Shown here piece by piece: positions 41,369 through 50,228 of a DNA stretch of 62,150 bases. Both the position numbers and the translations under genes were made by a program. A model generated the notes under the pieces. That model worked only from the letters and a program-made list of their open reading frames with translations. It did not search any database and was not told the origin of the DNA. Positions within the stretch are counted from its first letter, which is position 1. Every line of letters begins with the position of its first letter. The stretch comes from Acidimicrobiaceae bacterium (GTDB taxonomy: Bacteria > Actinomycetota > Acidimicrobiia > Acidimicrobiales > Poriferisodalaceae), in assembly GCA_002719335.1 (NCBI GenBank), contig PBHE01000022.1, positions 1 through 62,150 of the forward strand. Direction: 5' to 3'.

Positions 41369-43894
41369 TCAACCGCCCAGTCGGTGGCCTTCTCGTCGTC
41401 GAAGTTCTACGTTGACTCTGAGCTTCTCCAAATGCTGCTGCACTGTTAGATGGCCTTGAGGTATCGGATGATCCTCGAAGAAACTTTGGATCTCTGCCGC
41501 AAGGTTTGGAATCGATAGGGATCGAATTCCCGAGATCATTCTCGGGATCGAGTTTTGAGGAAACTTTCTGTTGAGCTCCTCCCAACGATCTCGAACGAGT
41601 TCCCAAGCAAGTGGTCCGTGGCTTCGATGGCTCATAGCGGCCGACAAAAGATACGGTGCGTTCTGACTTCGCACTTCAGAGGTTATGACTTCGAGAGTCC
41701 GTCCGAATAGCTCGAGATCTTCGAGCTCAAGCAACGCCATGAGATAACGAACCTCTAACTGAGGAGTAGGAGCTTCGCGGTATAGATCAACAAGAGTTGC
41801 GTGAGTGGTGGCGTCTCCTGCAGCAGCCACCACACGCACCACGGCGGCAGCTAAGTTGGGCTCAACCGCGTTGCCAGAGCTTGCATCAGCGAAAAGAGCG
41901 CTCGCCATTTCTCGGACCGAGGAGTCTTGGCCAGTGGTGCCGGCAGCCGCGAATAGGGCCGCTCGTAACTCGCGATCCAGGGCGGGTTCATTTTCCATCG
42001 GTTCGAATCCCAGGACTCCAAGCCCTGTCGTGGATAGGTCCCGAACAAGCACTGTTAAACGCTGCTGTCCCGCGTCGTCTGCGATGGAATGCAAGTGACC
42101 CAAGGAGGACAGCATTCGTTGCCAAACCGCGAGGTCAGTTTCCGAAGCCAAACTAGTTATCAGAGCGATGTGTTCTTCCGCTTCGAGTTCACCAGCCAAA
42201 ACTGCTGACCAGGTGTCATCCACGAGCCCGTAACGTTCAGCCTCGGAGAGCACGTCAAGAGCGCGCACCGACAACGCCTCCCGGAGGGTCTTGTCGTATC
42301 TCACTCGGTAAAATCCGTGGCCACCAGCGTTGACTACCACCCACGCCGGCGTTCCACCGAGATCAATAGTTGCCTCAGAATCCTCAAGAAGTAGGCGGCG
42401 TTCTACTGTCTCCAAACCGACTTGAGCCCGAACGATTATCGGAACGTGCCATGTCGCGTGCCCAACCTCGCCATAACCGAATCTTGACTGTCGAAGCTTG
42501 ATGCCTTGTGAGCATGTTTCGACTGAAATCACCGGGTGGCCGCCCTGAAATATCCAAGTGTCCATCGCAGCGCGAACTGGGACCCCTGTGGCGGTCTCTA
42601 ACGAGTCCCACAAATCAGTGGTTGTGGTGTTGCCGTAACTATTGGCAATTAGATAGTGGTTCACCCCACTTCTGAACTGTTCGGGCCCGAGGAATTGTTC
42701 AAGCATCCGAACAACCGCCGCGCCCTTCTCATATGTCAATACGTCATACATTGCCTCGGCATCTTGTGGCGATACGACTTCGAATTCGATGGGCCGAGTC
42801 GATATGAGAGAATCGGTGTCGAATGCGGCGCCGCGTTCCACACAAAAACCATCCCAACGTCGCCATTTAGGACGAAAAGCGTCAGTCGCGGCGACTTGCA
42901 TAAATGTCGCGAACGCTTCCTTCAACCAGATGCCGTTCCACCAATCCATGGTCACCAGATTGCCGAACCACATGTGTGCGATCTCATGAGCAATCACATC
43001 AATAATGCGGGTTAACTCTGCTTGAGTTGTCCTCTCAGGGTCCGACAGTAAAAGAGTCTCTCTAAAGGTGACGCAACCCAAGTTTTCCATTGCCCCAAAG
43101 GCGAAATCCGGTACAGCAATAAGATCCAATTTCCCCGCTGGATAGGGAATGTCGTAATAGTCGACCAGCCACTTCAAGCTGAATTCGGCTGCCTCCAAAC
43201 CGAACTCGGTAAGGTCGCCCTTCCCAGGAACGTGAACTATGCGAAGAGGAACACCGTTTACATTGATGGGGTCCGTCGCTTCCAACTCGCCCACAATGAA
43301 TGCGACCAAATAGGTTGACATGACCATCGTGTCAGCAAACGTGTCTTCCCGGCGTCCGTCGCCGAGTTCTCTTGAACTGACGAGCTCCCCGCAACTAACC
43401 GCCATCAAGGAACTATCCACTCGGAGTGTGACTCCAAAGGACGCCTTTAGGTCGGGTTCGTCGAAGCACGGAAAAGCGCGTCGAGCATTCGTCGACTCAA
43501 ATTGAGTGGTAGCAATCACGCGCTCTTGCCCGGCTTCGTCTCTCCAAGTAGATCGATAAAACCCACGCAACTTGTCGTTCAAAGTACCTTTGAAAGAGCA
43601 GGTGAGCTGCGCTTTCCCCGGTTGAAGAACACCAGGAAAAGTAAACTCTGCCCTCTCAAGTTCTTCGTCAATAACGATCGAATTTGCTTGGACCGTCTCG
43701 CTCTGCTCAAGGTAGACGCTTCCAATCTCAAGCTCTGCGGCGTTGATGACGATGGTGTCCGTTTCCGTAACTACATCAAGATCAATCGAGACGGTGCCTT
43801 CGAATGAGCTGGCTTCCAGGTCGGGCTCTAAGGAGATTACGTAGTGTCTTGGCAGTACCTGTCGAGGCAGGCGATGCGGGTTCTGGTCGGTCAC
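41369..43894 (-). CDS. pepN: Aminopeptidase N (M1 family)
   Basis: PepN removes N-terminal amino acids from peptides using one zinc ion. The 841-residue protein has the exopeptidase motif GAMENLG near residue 267, the zinc site HEIAHMWFGN about 35 residues later with the third ligand Glu in WLKEAFATF, and the transition-state Tyr in the later MYDVLTYEKGAA region. An N-terminal beta domain (1-200) and a C-terminal helical ERAP1-like domain (about 500-841) flank the catalytic domain, as in actinobacterial PepN. Start is a GTG at 43894, divergent from a PfkB kinase gene. Confidence 0.96.
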   Translation of the reverse strand: MTDQNPHRLPRQVLPRHYVISLEPDLEASSFEGTVSIDLDVVTETDTIVINAAELEIGSVYLEQSETVQANSIVIDEELERAEFTFPGVLQPGKAQLTCSFKGTLNDKLRGFYRSTWRDEAGQERVIATTQFESTNARRAFPCFDEPDLKASFGVTLRVDSSLMAVSCGELVSSRELGDGRREDTFADTMVMSTYLVAFIVGELEATDPINVNGVPLRIVHVPGKGDLTEFGLEAAEFSLKWLVDYYDIPYPAGKLDLIAVPDFAFGAMENLGCVTFRETLLLSDPERTTQAELTRIIDVIAHEIAHMWFGNLVTMDWWNGIWLKEAFATFMQVAATDAFRPKWRRWDGFCVERGAAFDTDSLISTRPIEFEVVSPQDAEAMYDVLTYEKGAAVVRMLEQFLGPEQFRSGVNHYLIANSYGNTTTTDLWDSLETATGVPVRAAMDTWIFQGGHPVISVETCSQGIKLRQSRFGYGEVGHATWHVPIIVRAQVGLETVERRLLLEDSEATIDLGGTPAWVVVNAGGHGFYRVRYDKTLREALSVRALDVLSEAERYGLVDDTWSAVLAGELEAEEHIALITSLASETDLAVWQRMLSSLGHLHSIADDAGQQRLTVLVRDLSTTGLGVLGFEPMENEPALDRELRAALFAAAGTTGQDSSVREMASALFADASSGNAVEPNLAAAVVRVVAAAGDATTHATLVDLYREAPTPQLEVRYLMALLELEDLELFGRTLEVITSEVRSQNAPYLLSAAMSHRSHGPLAWELVRDRWEELNRKFPQNSIPRMISGIRSLSIPNLAAEIQSFFEDHPIPQGHLTVQQHLEKLRVNVELRRREGHRLGG

Positions 43895-43974
43895 AGGCCG
43901 AACCCTATCCGTCCTTCGGGAGCTTCATCGAAGTTGATTGGCTAGGGTGCCGGACAGTCCGCGCGAAAGTAGAT

Positions 43975-44973
43975 ATGGCTGCCAGCGAGTCCAAAGTAGA
44001 TATCGATGTTGTTGGATTCGGTAACGCCCTCGTTGATGTGCTCTCCTACCAAGAAGATGCGTTCATCGAACGAATCGGCGCTACCAAAGGAGCAATGAAC
44101 CTGGTCGATGCTGCAAGATCGGCTGAGCTGTACGAACTCGTTGGAGAGCGCGTGACGGTTTCCGGAGGGTCGGCTGCAAACACTGTTATCGGTGTCAGTT
44201 CTCTCGGCGGCACTTCGGGCTATGTGGGCCGAGTTGCAGACGACGAGTTGGGGGACATTTTTAGCTCGGACATGCAACGTCTTGGGATAGTTCACGCAAC
44301 ACCGCGAGCTCCAGCAAATGACCCAACTGGTCGGTGCATAATCTTCATCACCCCCGATGGAGAAAGAACTCTCAACACCTTCTTGGGAGCCTCAAACGGT
44401 CTGTGTTCGTCAGACGTTGATTTGGATCTAGTGGCACGAGCGAAACTGTTATTCCTTGAGGGGTACCTCTGGGATCCCCCAGAAGCCAAGGCCGCAATGC
44501 GCTATGCCGCATCAGGTGTTGGTCCGGAGGGGCGTGTGGCATTAACCCTGTCGGACCAGTTCTGTGTCGAACGTCACCGCGCATCGTTCCTCGACTTGAT
44601 CAACGACCACGTCGATGTGTTGTTCGCAAACAATCATGAAGTCATGTCTCTATTTGATGTCGACGATTTAGACCGAGCAATTGAGATGGCCCAAGCACTT
44701 GTAGGTCTAACAGTCGTGACGATGGGAGGAGAAGGTTCTGTTCTTATTACTCCGGAAGGACTTACCAGAATTGCGGCAGATCCCGTAGTCCGGGTCGTTG
44801 ACAAGACAGGCGCCGGAGATCTGTACGCAGCAGGCGTCCTCTATGGATTGGCTCGCGGGTACGACCTGCAACGCTGCGGCCGACTGGGGTCGTTAGCGGC
44901 TGAGGAAGTGATTGGCCATGTTGGCCCGCGTCCGGAAACATCGCTCCGTGATCTTGCAGGTCCCCTGGCTTGA
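43975..44973 (+). CDS. PfkB-family sugar/nucleoside kinase (adenosine-kinase-like)
   Basis: The 332-residue ribokinase-fold kinase has VVGFGNALVDVL near residue 12, SGGSAANTVIGVSSLGG near 62, and the C-terminal anion-hole and base motif DKTGAGDLYAAGVLYGL near 280. Similar proteins are annotated as adenosine kinase; ribose, fructose or other sugars remain possible. I chose ATG 43975 because it gives the family start; the frame extends upstream without support. Its stop (44971-44973) directly abuts the stop of the convergent phosphomutase gene with no gap. Confidence 0.88.
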   Translation: MAASESKVDIDVVGFGNALVDVLSYQEDAFIERIGATKGAMNLVDAARSAELYELVGERVTVSGGSAANTVIGVSSLGGTSGYVGRVADDELGDIFSSDMQRLGIVHATPRAPANDPTGRCIIFITPDGERTLNTFLGASNGLCSSDVDLDLVARAKLLFLEGYLWDPPEAKAAMRYAASGVGPEGRVALTLSDQFCVERHRASFLDLINDHVDVLFANNHEVMSLFDVDDLDRAIEMAQALVGLTVVTMGGEGSVLITPEGLTRIAADPVVRVVDKTGAGDLYAAGVLYGLARGYDLQRCGRLGSLAAEEVIGHVGPRPETSLRDLAGPLA

Positions 44974-46641
44974 TCACGACTCGGTTCTGAACCACGACAG
45001 CGCAACGAGGCCAAGAGATTCGAGTTGTTCACCGCATCGGATTCGAGCCGACCCAAGATCGTCGTGAGGGCTTTGAGCGAATTGTTCGAGGTAAATCTTT
45101 ACTTTGGGTTCAGTTCCACTGGGTCGGATCGCTACTCGACTACCTCCCTGCGAGCGGAATTCGAGGAGGTTGGTGTTGTGAGGAGACGGCTGATTGAGCC
45201 AATCCTTGATGTCGACTATTGGGCTTCCGTCCAAATCTTGAGGCGGAGCGCTACGAAGAGCTTCGAGGCAGGACTCAATTTGTTGAGGTTCAAAACGAGC
45301 GCTTACTTGGCTCGTAACGTAAAGACCAATCTCAAAGGCCAACTCGTCAAGGCGCGTCAACGGATCAAGGCCCTTGCTTCGAAGACTGGCCACCATTTCC
45401 ATAAATGTGACGGCCGCAGCAATGCCGTCTTTGTCCAACACGTGGTCGTTTACTGAATATCCAAGAGCCTCTTCGTAACCAAATATCCAACGTGCCTCAG
45501 GTTTCTTTACTGCCGGTTCCATAATCCATTTGAACCCGGTAAGTGTGCGGATGTGTTCAACACCTCGACGCGCACAAAGAGCAGCGACCGCTTGAGACGA
45601 GACGACCGAACTGGCTGTCAGACGGTTATCTCCTGTTGTGTTCGATAGTTGATGATCACATAACAGCAGTCCGACTTCGTCGCCCGAAAGTTGACGCCAA
45701 CCATCGACCGTCTTCATCGCTACTGCCAAGCGATCGGCATCTGGGTCGTTTGCGACAACAAGATCTATCCCAGCTTCATCAGCCACAGAATAGGCCTCGT
45801 TCATAGCTCCGGGTTCTTCGGGATTTGGGAATGGGAGCCCAGGGAATAAACCATTTGGTTCGAATTGCGACTCAACTCGAGTGGGGGCGGTAATGCCCGC
45901 CCGAGAACAAGCCCTTTCCATTGTGTCGCCCCCGACACCACACAGCGGTGTGTAAGCCCAACTGGCTTGCAAATCTAAGGATTCAGTAGCCTTGCGGTCC
46001 GGTATCGCAGCGTCGACGTAAGAAGAGATTGCGGTCGCCAAATCAATGCGGTTTACCTCTTGGACCGCAGCGAGATCGTCATCACCTGGTAGGCGTGAGA
46101 AAGTCATCAACTCTTCGATTTGGGTATCTGCAGGCGGTCTTATCTGCGTCCCGTCCGATCCGAACACCTTGTAGCCGCTGTCTGCGACAGGGTTATGACT
46201 CGCTGTAACCACAATTGCCGCAGCAGCCTGCCGTTCTCTCAAGTGCCAAGCAACCACGGGTGTCGGACACGCGCCGTCGATCAGCCAACATGTGATTCCC
46301 ATTGCCGTCAAAAGACGAGCCGAATCCATAGCGTAGGTGTCTGACTCTGGTCGAGCGTCGTACCCGATGATCACCCCACGCTGGGCTATTTGGAGAGCTT
46401 CGAGGTGTCGCCCGATAGCGCGTGCCGCAACGCGCGCTGTCACACGATTCATGCGAGCTGGACCGACCCCCCGGGGGGCTCTAAGTCCCGCTGTCCCAAA
46501 TCGCAACCGCCCGGCGAATTTCGCTGTTAAAGCTTCCGGATCGGTGGACAACTCTTTGATGGCGAGCAGGGTTGTTGGGTCCGGGTCGGCCTCGGCCCAA
46601 GCTAGAGGTTCGACTGCAAGAACTCGGGTGGGATCACTCAC
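44974..46641 (-). CDS. Phospho-sugar mutase (alpha-D-phosphohexomutase family)
   Basis: The protein is 555 residues from GTG 46641. It contains RFGTAGLRAPRGVGPARMNR near the N-terminus, the phosphoserine loop VVTASHNPVADSGYKVFG near residue 135, the metal-binding NDPDADRLAV near 290, the sugar loop GYEEALGY near 395 and the phosphate-binding RPSGTEPKVKIYLE near 510. These mark phosphoglucomutase/phosphomannomutase/phosphopentomutase-type enzymes that move phosphate between sugar carbons 1 and 6 (or 5). The length and GYEEALGY point to the long PGM2-like group. A start at ATG 46659 would add six residues; the longer frame to 46782 runs into the divergent gene's region. Confidence 0.88.
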   Translation of the reverse strand: MSDPTRVLAVEPLAWAEADPDPTTLLAIKELSTDPEALTAKFAGRLRFGTAGLRAPRGVGPARMNRVTARVAARAIGRHLEALQIAQRGVIIGYDARPESDTYAMDSARLLTAMGITCWLIDGACPTPVVAWHLRERQAAAAIVVTASHNPVADSGYKVFGSDGTQIRPPADTQIEELMTFSRLPGDDDLAAVQEVNRIDLATAISSYVDAAIPDRKATESLDLQASWAYTPLCGVGGDTMERACSRAGITAPTRVESQFEPNGLFPGLPFPNPEEPGAMNEAYSVADEAGIDLVVANDPDADRLAVAMKTVDGWRQLSGDEVGLLLCDHQLSNTTGDNRLTASSVVSSQAVAALCARRGVEHIRTLTGFKWIMEPAVKKPEARWIFGYEEALGYSVNDHVLDKDGIAAAVTFMEMVASLRSKGLDPLTRLDELAFEIGLYVTSQVSARFEPQQIESCLEALRSAPPQDLDGSPIVDIKDWLNQPSPHNTNLLEFRSQGGSRVAIRPSGTEPKVKIYLEQFAQSPHDDLGSARIRCGEQLESLGLVALSWFRTES

Positions 46642-46707
46642 GCAGCCATCCTGCCTCATTCCTGCACGGTCGAAAGGTACCGTTGCCCTTTCACCACCGG
46701 TAAAACG

Positions 46708-48096
46708 ATGCTTTTCCCTACATTCGCCTTTGGCTTGTTCTTCGTTGTCGTCTTCGTACTCAATTGGTTGACGCGTCCTCACCCCAGGGTGTGGAGTGCG
46801 GTTATTTTTGGATCAAGCCTCTTCTTTTATGGATGGTGGAACTGGCGATTCGTCATGCTGTTGTTGTGGGCGATTGGTTCGAATTGGCTTGCCGGAAACA
46901 AGATAGATAACTGTCGTCGACTTGGCGCCCGAGACGGAGTTCGGGCATGGGCAAACGTCGCCATAGCGAGTGATCTAGCACTGCTGGGAGTTTTTAAGTA
47001 CTACGACTTCTTCGCCGTCGAGTTATCAAATTTGTTGGGTCTTGGAAATTCGATTCCAATTTTTCAGTTGACATTACCGGTCGGGATCTCTTTCTTTACC
47101 TTTCAGGCAATGAGCTACGTCATAGATTTACGTCGCGGCGTGATTCAACCAATGCGGCTGCTTGATTTCGCTGTCTACCTGTCCTTTTTTCCACAACTCG
47201 TAGCTGGCCCCATCGTTCGCGCCTCAGAGATGGCTCCGCAGATTGCGAAACGACCGGACCCTCGCCACGTGGCGTCAGCTGAAGCGTTTCACCTGATACT
47301 TCGTGGGCTCTTTAAGAAAGTGGTCATTTCGAGTTGGCTAGCGAGCAACATAGTTGATGGCGTCTTCGCAGATCCTCAGGGGCACAGCAGTCTGGACGTC
47401 TTATTTGGTGTGTACGGCTACGCCATTCAGATTTACGCAGACTTTTCTGGGTACACCGACATCGCCATTGGGGTGGCGCTTCTTCTCGGCTTTCGCTTTC
47501 CGATTAATTTCGACCGTCCCTACAGTGCCCTCTCGCTGAGAGAGTTTTGGCGCCGCTGGCATATCACCCTGTCTTCGTGGCTGCGCGACTATCTGTACAT
47601 TCCGCTCGGCGGCAACCGCGGACAAACTGCCGACATGTATCGGAACCTTCTCATCACCATGCTTCTAGGAGGCTTGTGGCATGGCAGTACTTGGAACTTC
47701 GTTGTCTGGGGGGCGATACATGGAGTCGCCTTAATTATCGAGCGATCGTTGCCGATCGAACGGATTCACCCGGCTCTCAGATGGGCTTTGACGTTTCATG
47801 TAGTTTGTTTCGCTTGGATTTTTTTCAGAGCCAGTTCCTTTTCTGCAGCATCGGAAGTTCTAATGGCGATCACCGGCTCCTCGGGAGACACCAAAATCTT
47901 GAACGCCGGCTTGATCCTCGTCCTACTATCCGCAATCGGTGTTCAATTCGTCACGAAGTCAACCTCCGCTCGCATGGATTACTGGATGAGTAGACGACCT
48001 ATTTTGATTCAAGGGATAGCGTTCGGTGTAGGTCTGGTCGTTATCGACACGCTTGGTCCTGACGGAATAGCACCCTTCATTTACTTTCAATTCTGA
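46708..48096 (+). CDS. MBOAT-family O-acyltransferase (AlgI/PatA-like)
   Basis: The 462-residue polytopic protein matches the AlgI/DltB/PatA group, which passes acyl groups across the membrane to extracellular polymers. Features include LFFYGWWNWRF near residue 37, FFTFQAMSYVID near 128, FFPQLVAGPIVR near 168, and LLGGLWHGSTWNFVVWG near 315 with the catalytic His. It is the first gene of a run with two SGNH-like exported proteins, the pattern of a polysaccharide O-acetylation cassette. The acceptor is not known. Confidence 0.9.
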   Translation: MLFPTFAFGLFFVVVFVLNWLTRPHPRVWSAVIFGSSLFFYGWWNWRFVMLLLWAIGSNWLAGNKIDNCRRLGARDGVRAWANVAIASDLALLGVFKYYDFFAVELSNLLGLGNSIPIFQLTLPVGISFFTFQAMSYVIDLRRGVIQPMRLLDFAVYLSFFPQLVAGPIVRASEMAPQIAKRPDPRHVASAEAFHLILRGLFKKVVISSWLASNIVDGVFADPQGHSSLDVLFGVYGYAIQIYADFSGYTDIAIGVALLLGFRFPINFDRPYSALSLREFWRRWHITLSSWLRDYLYIPLGGNRGQTADMYRNLLITMLLGGLWHGSTWNFVVWGAIHGVALIIERSLPIERIHPALRWALTFHVVCFAWIFFRASSFSAASEVLMAITGSSGDTKILNAGLILVLLSAIGVQFVTKSTSARMDYWMSRRPILIQGIAFGVGLVVIDTLGPDGIAPFIYFQF

Positions 48097-49184
48097 TGAG
48101 GAACACGACCAACGCTGAATTGGAATCGCAGCGAGATGCGAGAGGAAATGGGCAAGGCTCACCTGCGGGAAAAATTCTATTGGCGGGTCTTATAGGTTTG
48201 GCTATCGCCCTCTTCTTGAATTCTGCGGCTCTTTTAGCGGACGCGAAACGTCAACCTGACGGAACCGGCCGCTCCGTAGCGTTAGCCGTCTGGAGTCCCA
48301 TTGAATCGGTAGCGTCATCCCTAGGGTTGACGTGGCCGAGAGCGGCTGTTGAACGACTACTAGGCCGCTACGAACCTGAGCAAGGAATCACTCTGTTCCG
48401 AGAACAGAGCCAGGTCGTGCCAACATCAGAAAAAGACGAGCGGGTTGTGCCATCGGTCGAAGATGAGCAAGAGCCCAGGGACTTGCCCGTGCAAGGACTT
48501 CCCCAATCTTTAGAGCCCATTTGGAGTTCAGAGCACCCGTTCAAACTGTGGATTGCCGGGGATTCGATGGTTCAGTTTTTTGGTGACACCTTTGCATCCC
48601 TAGCCGAGACATCAGCCTTGGTCCAGGCAACATCAGAGCCAGTTTTGGCAAGTGGTCTAAGTCGTCCCGATTATTTTGATTGGCCGACCCGGCTTGCCGA
48701 AATTATGACGAAACACGATCCCGATGCTGTGGTCGTCACATTTGGCGGCAACGACGCACAAAACATAAGAGCCGCGGACGGCCGATGGCTTGACCGCTTC
48801 GATGACCCCTGGCTAGATGAATATCGGCGCCGAATCGGCACCATTATGGATCTAGTTGCATCAGACAAAGATCGGATTCTGTTGTGGGTAGGACAGCCTC
48901 CAATGCGTCAAGAGGGCTTCGACCAACGTATGCAACTCTTGAACAATCTTTATCGTGCTGAAGCGCTTCAACGAGATCGGGTTCACTACGTTGATCTCCG
49001 TGAACTATTTACAGACAGCACAGGGAAATACGCCAGATATCTTCCCGATAGCGTGGGGAAACTGGTCGATGTCAGACTTACTGATGGAGTGCATTTGAGC
49101 CACTGGGGTGGAGAATGGCTGTCGGCGCTTCTGCTTCGAGAACTTCGAAAGTCTCCGAACCTTGACGAACTGTGGATCCGATGA
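48096..49184 (+). CDS. Membrane-anchored SGNH-type acyltransferase/hydrolase-like protein (1)
   Basis: The 362-residue protein has a single membrane segment (about residues 29-48, LAGLIGLAIALFLNSAALLA) placing the rest outside, then a charged linker (about 110-145). The SGNH domain has IAGDSM near residue 154 (nucleophile Ser), FGGNDAQN near 212 (block III, with Gly and Asn), and a C-terminal DGVHLSHWGG near 335 (catalytic Asp and His). This DUF459-like layout is found with MBOAT partners. Its start at 48096 overlaps the MBOAT gene's final base, so the two are coupled. Confidence 0.82.
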   Translation: MRNTTNAELESQRDARGNGQGSPAGKILLAGLIGLAIALFLNSAALLADAKRQPDGTGRSVALAVWSPIESVASSLGLTWPRAAVERLLGRYEPEQGITLFREQSQVVPTSEKDERVVPSVEDEQEPRDLPVQGLPQSLEPIWSSEHPFKLWIAGDSMVQFFGDTFASLAETSALVQATSEPVLASGLSRPDYFDWPTRLAEIMTKHDPDAVVVTFGGNDAQNIRAADGRWLDRFDDPWLDEYRRRIGTIMDLVASDKDRILLWVGQPPMRQEGFDQRMQLLNNLYRAEALQRDRVHYVDLRELFTDSTGKYARYLPDSVGKLVDVRLTDGVHLSHWGGEWLSALLLRELRKSPNLDELWIR

Positions 49185-50050
49185 GTATTCGGGCCGCGTC
49201 CTCTTTGGCACTCGCTGTGATCGCGAGCTTGCTTGCCACGAGTTCCATCTGGGCCGACGAAGCGCGAGATGTTGAGAATGAGACACCGCAAAGCGCGCCC
49301 TCAGAATTTGACCCCTGGGGCGCCCCTCATCTTCGATGGCCTGACCCGCTCACCTCCCACCTCGGTGATGAGGAAACGTATTACTACTGGACGCGAAACA
49401 ATCGGCGGGCCCTTTTGGCAGAACCGACCGCAGCGAGACCTCTAAGCGTGTGGGTGGGCGGGGACTCCCTCGCCGGTGGTGCGACACTCGGGTTTCGGAT
49501 CCTCACGAGGAATGAAGATCGCTGGATTTATACCGAAGATGTGAAGAAGTCGACTGGGATAGTGAGCGACTGGTATTTCGATTGGGTTGGCTATCTCCGA
49601 GACGAGATAGCCGACGGCCCATATGACGTCGTCGTTTTAACGATCGGAGGAAACGACTGGCAGGGATTCCGCAATGGTCCATCAGAAAAGGGCGGCACCG
49701 AATGGGTTGACAAATATCAATCCAGAATCACCGAAATGCTTACTGTCCTTGCCCGACCCGGGAGACTTGTTGTTTGGGTGGGCCTGCCGCACTTCCGTAT
49801 TCCGTTCATGGTTCCCTTACCTGATGCGGTAAACCCGATTTCTCGTCGAGTTTTTGAAAACGGCCACAGATCCGAATGGGTGGACGCTGCTTCGATCGTT
49901 TCACCAGATGGGGTGTGGACCAAGCACATAGCGGGCGATGACGGAACACAGATAGAAGTCAGAACCGATGACGGTACTCACTACCAAACCAACGGAGCTC
50001 GCCTGATAACAGCGGCGGTAGTCTCTGCAATTGAACGCAGAACTGGGTAA
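49181..50050 (+). CDS. Secreted SGNH-type acyltransferase/hydrolase-like protein (2)
   Basis: The 289-residue protein starts with a signal peptide (about residues 1-25, ending SSIWA), and its SGNH domain has VGGDSLAGG near residue 90, IGGNDWQGF near 150, and DDGTHYQTNG near 268 with the Asp-x-x-His pair. It is a second, shorter paralogue of the preceding protein. ATG 49181 overlaps the previous stop as ATGA, chosen over a GTG at 49172. With the MBOAT protein it probably moves acetyl or other acyl groups onto, or off, an envelope glycan. Confidence 0.82.
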   Translation: MSIRAASSLALAVIASLLATSSIWADEARDVENETPQSAPSEFDPWGAPHLRWPDPLTSHLGDEETYYYWTRNNRRALLAEPTAARPLSVWVGGDSLAGGATLGFRILTRNEDRWIYTEDVKKSTGIVSDWYFDWVGYLRDEIADGPYDVVVLTIGGNDWQGFRNGPSEKGGTEWVDKYQSRITEMLTVLARPGRLVVWVGLPHFRIPFMVPLPDAVNPISRRVFENGHRSEWVDAASIVSPDGVWTKHIAGDDGTQIEVRTDDGTHYQTNGARLITAAVVSAIERRTG

Positions 50051-50070
50051 AGAGACGCGACCGCTGAGGG

Positions 50071-50157
50071 TCAGCCTCTCCCACAGTTAGGCCGCTTGCC
50101 GTGGTTGGCCTTGCTGCGACGAGCGCGTAGCTTTCTCTTCTTCGTGCGCTTCGACAT
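50071..50157 (-). CDS. Ribosomal protein bL37-like (28 residues)
   Basis: A 28-codon frame on the minus strand encodes an extremely basic peptide: SKRTKKRKLRARRSK then ANHGKRPN. The ANHGKRPN end is the hallmark of bL37, the tiny large-subunit protein first seen in mycobacterial ribosome structures and present across actinobacteria. It has an extra CGRG tail after this motif. It sits between the SGNH gene and the CoA-transferase-family gene. It is too short for most gene finders. Confidence 0.8.
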   Translation of the reverse strand: MSKRTKKRKLRARRSKANHGKRPNCGRG

Positions 50158-50198
50158 GCGGTTAAGGCTACCGGGGAGTTGAACGATTCACTAAGGCC

Positions 50199-50221
50199 AG
50201 GCCCCCGCCTCTTGAGGGCCT
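50199..50221. terminator. Hairpin upstream of bL37, after the racemase gene
   Basis: AGGCCC (50199-50204) pairs with GGGCCT (50216-50221) with an 11-nt loop. It lies just beyond the racemase-like gene on the minus strand. No T tract follows, so this is tentative. Confidence 0.35.
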
Positions 50222-50228
50222 AGCGCTG

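Noticed and set aside
43804-43974. N-terminal extension of the PfkB kinase
   Set aside because: It overlaps pepN on the other strand and adds residues foreign to the family.
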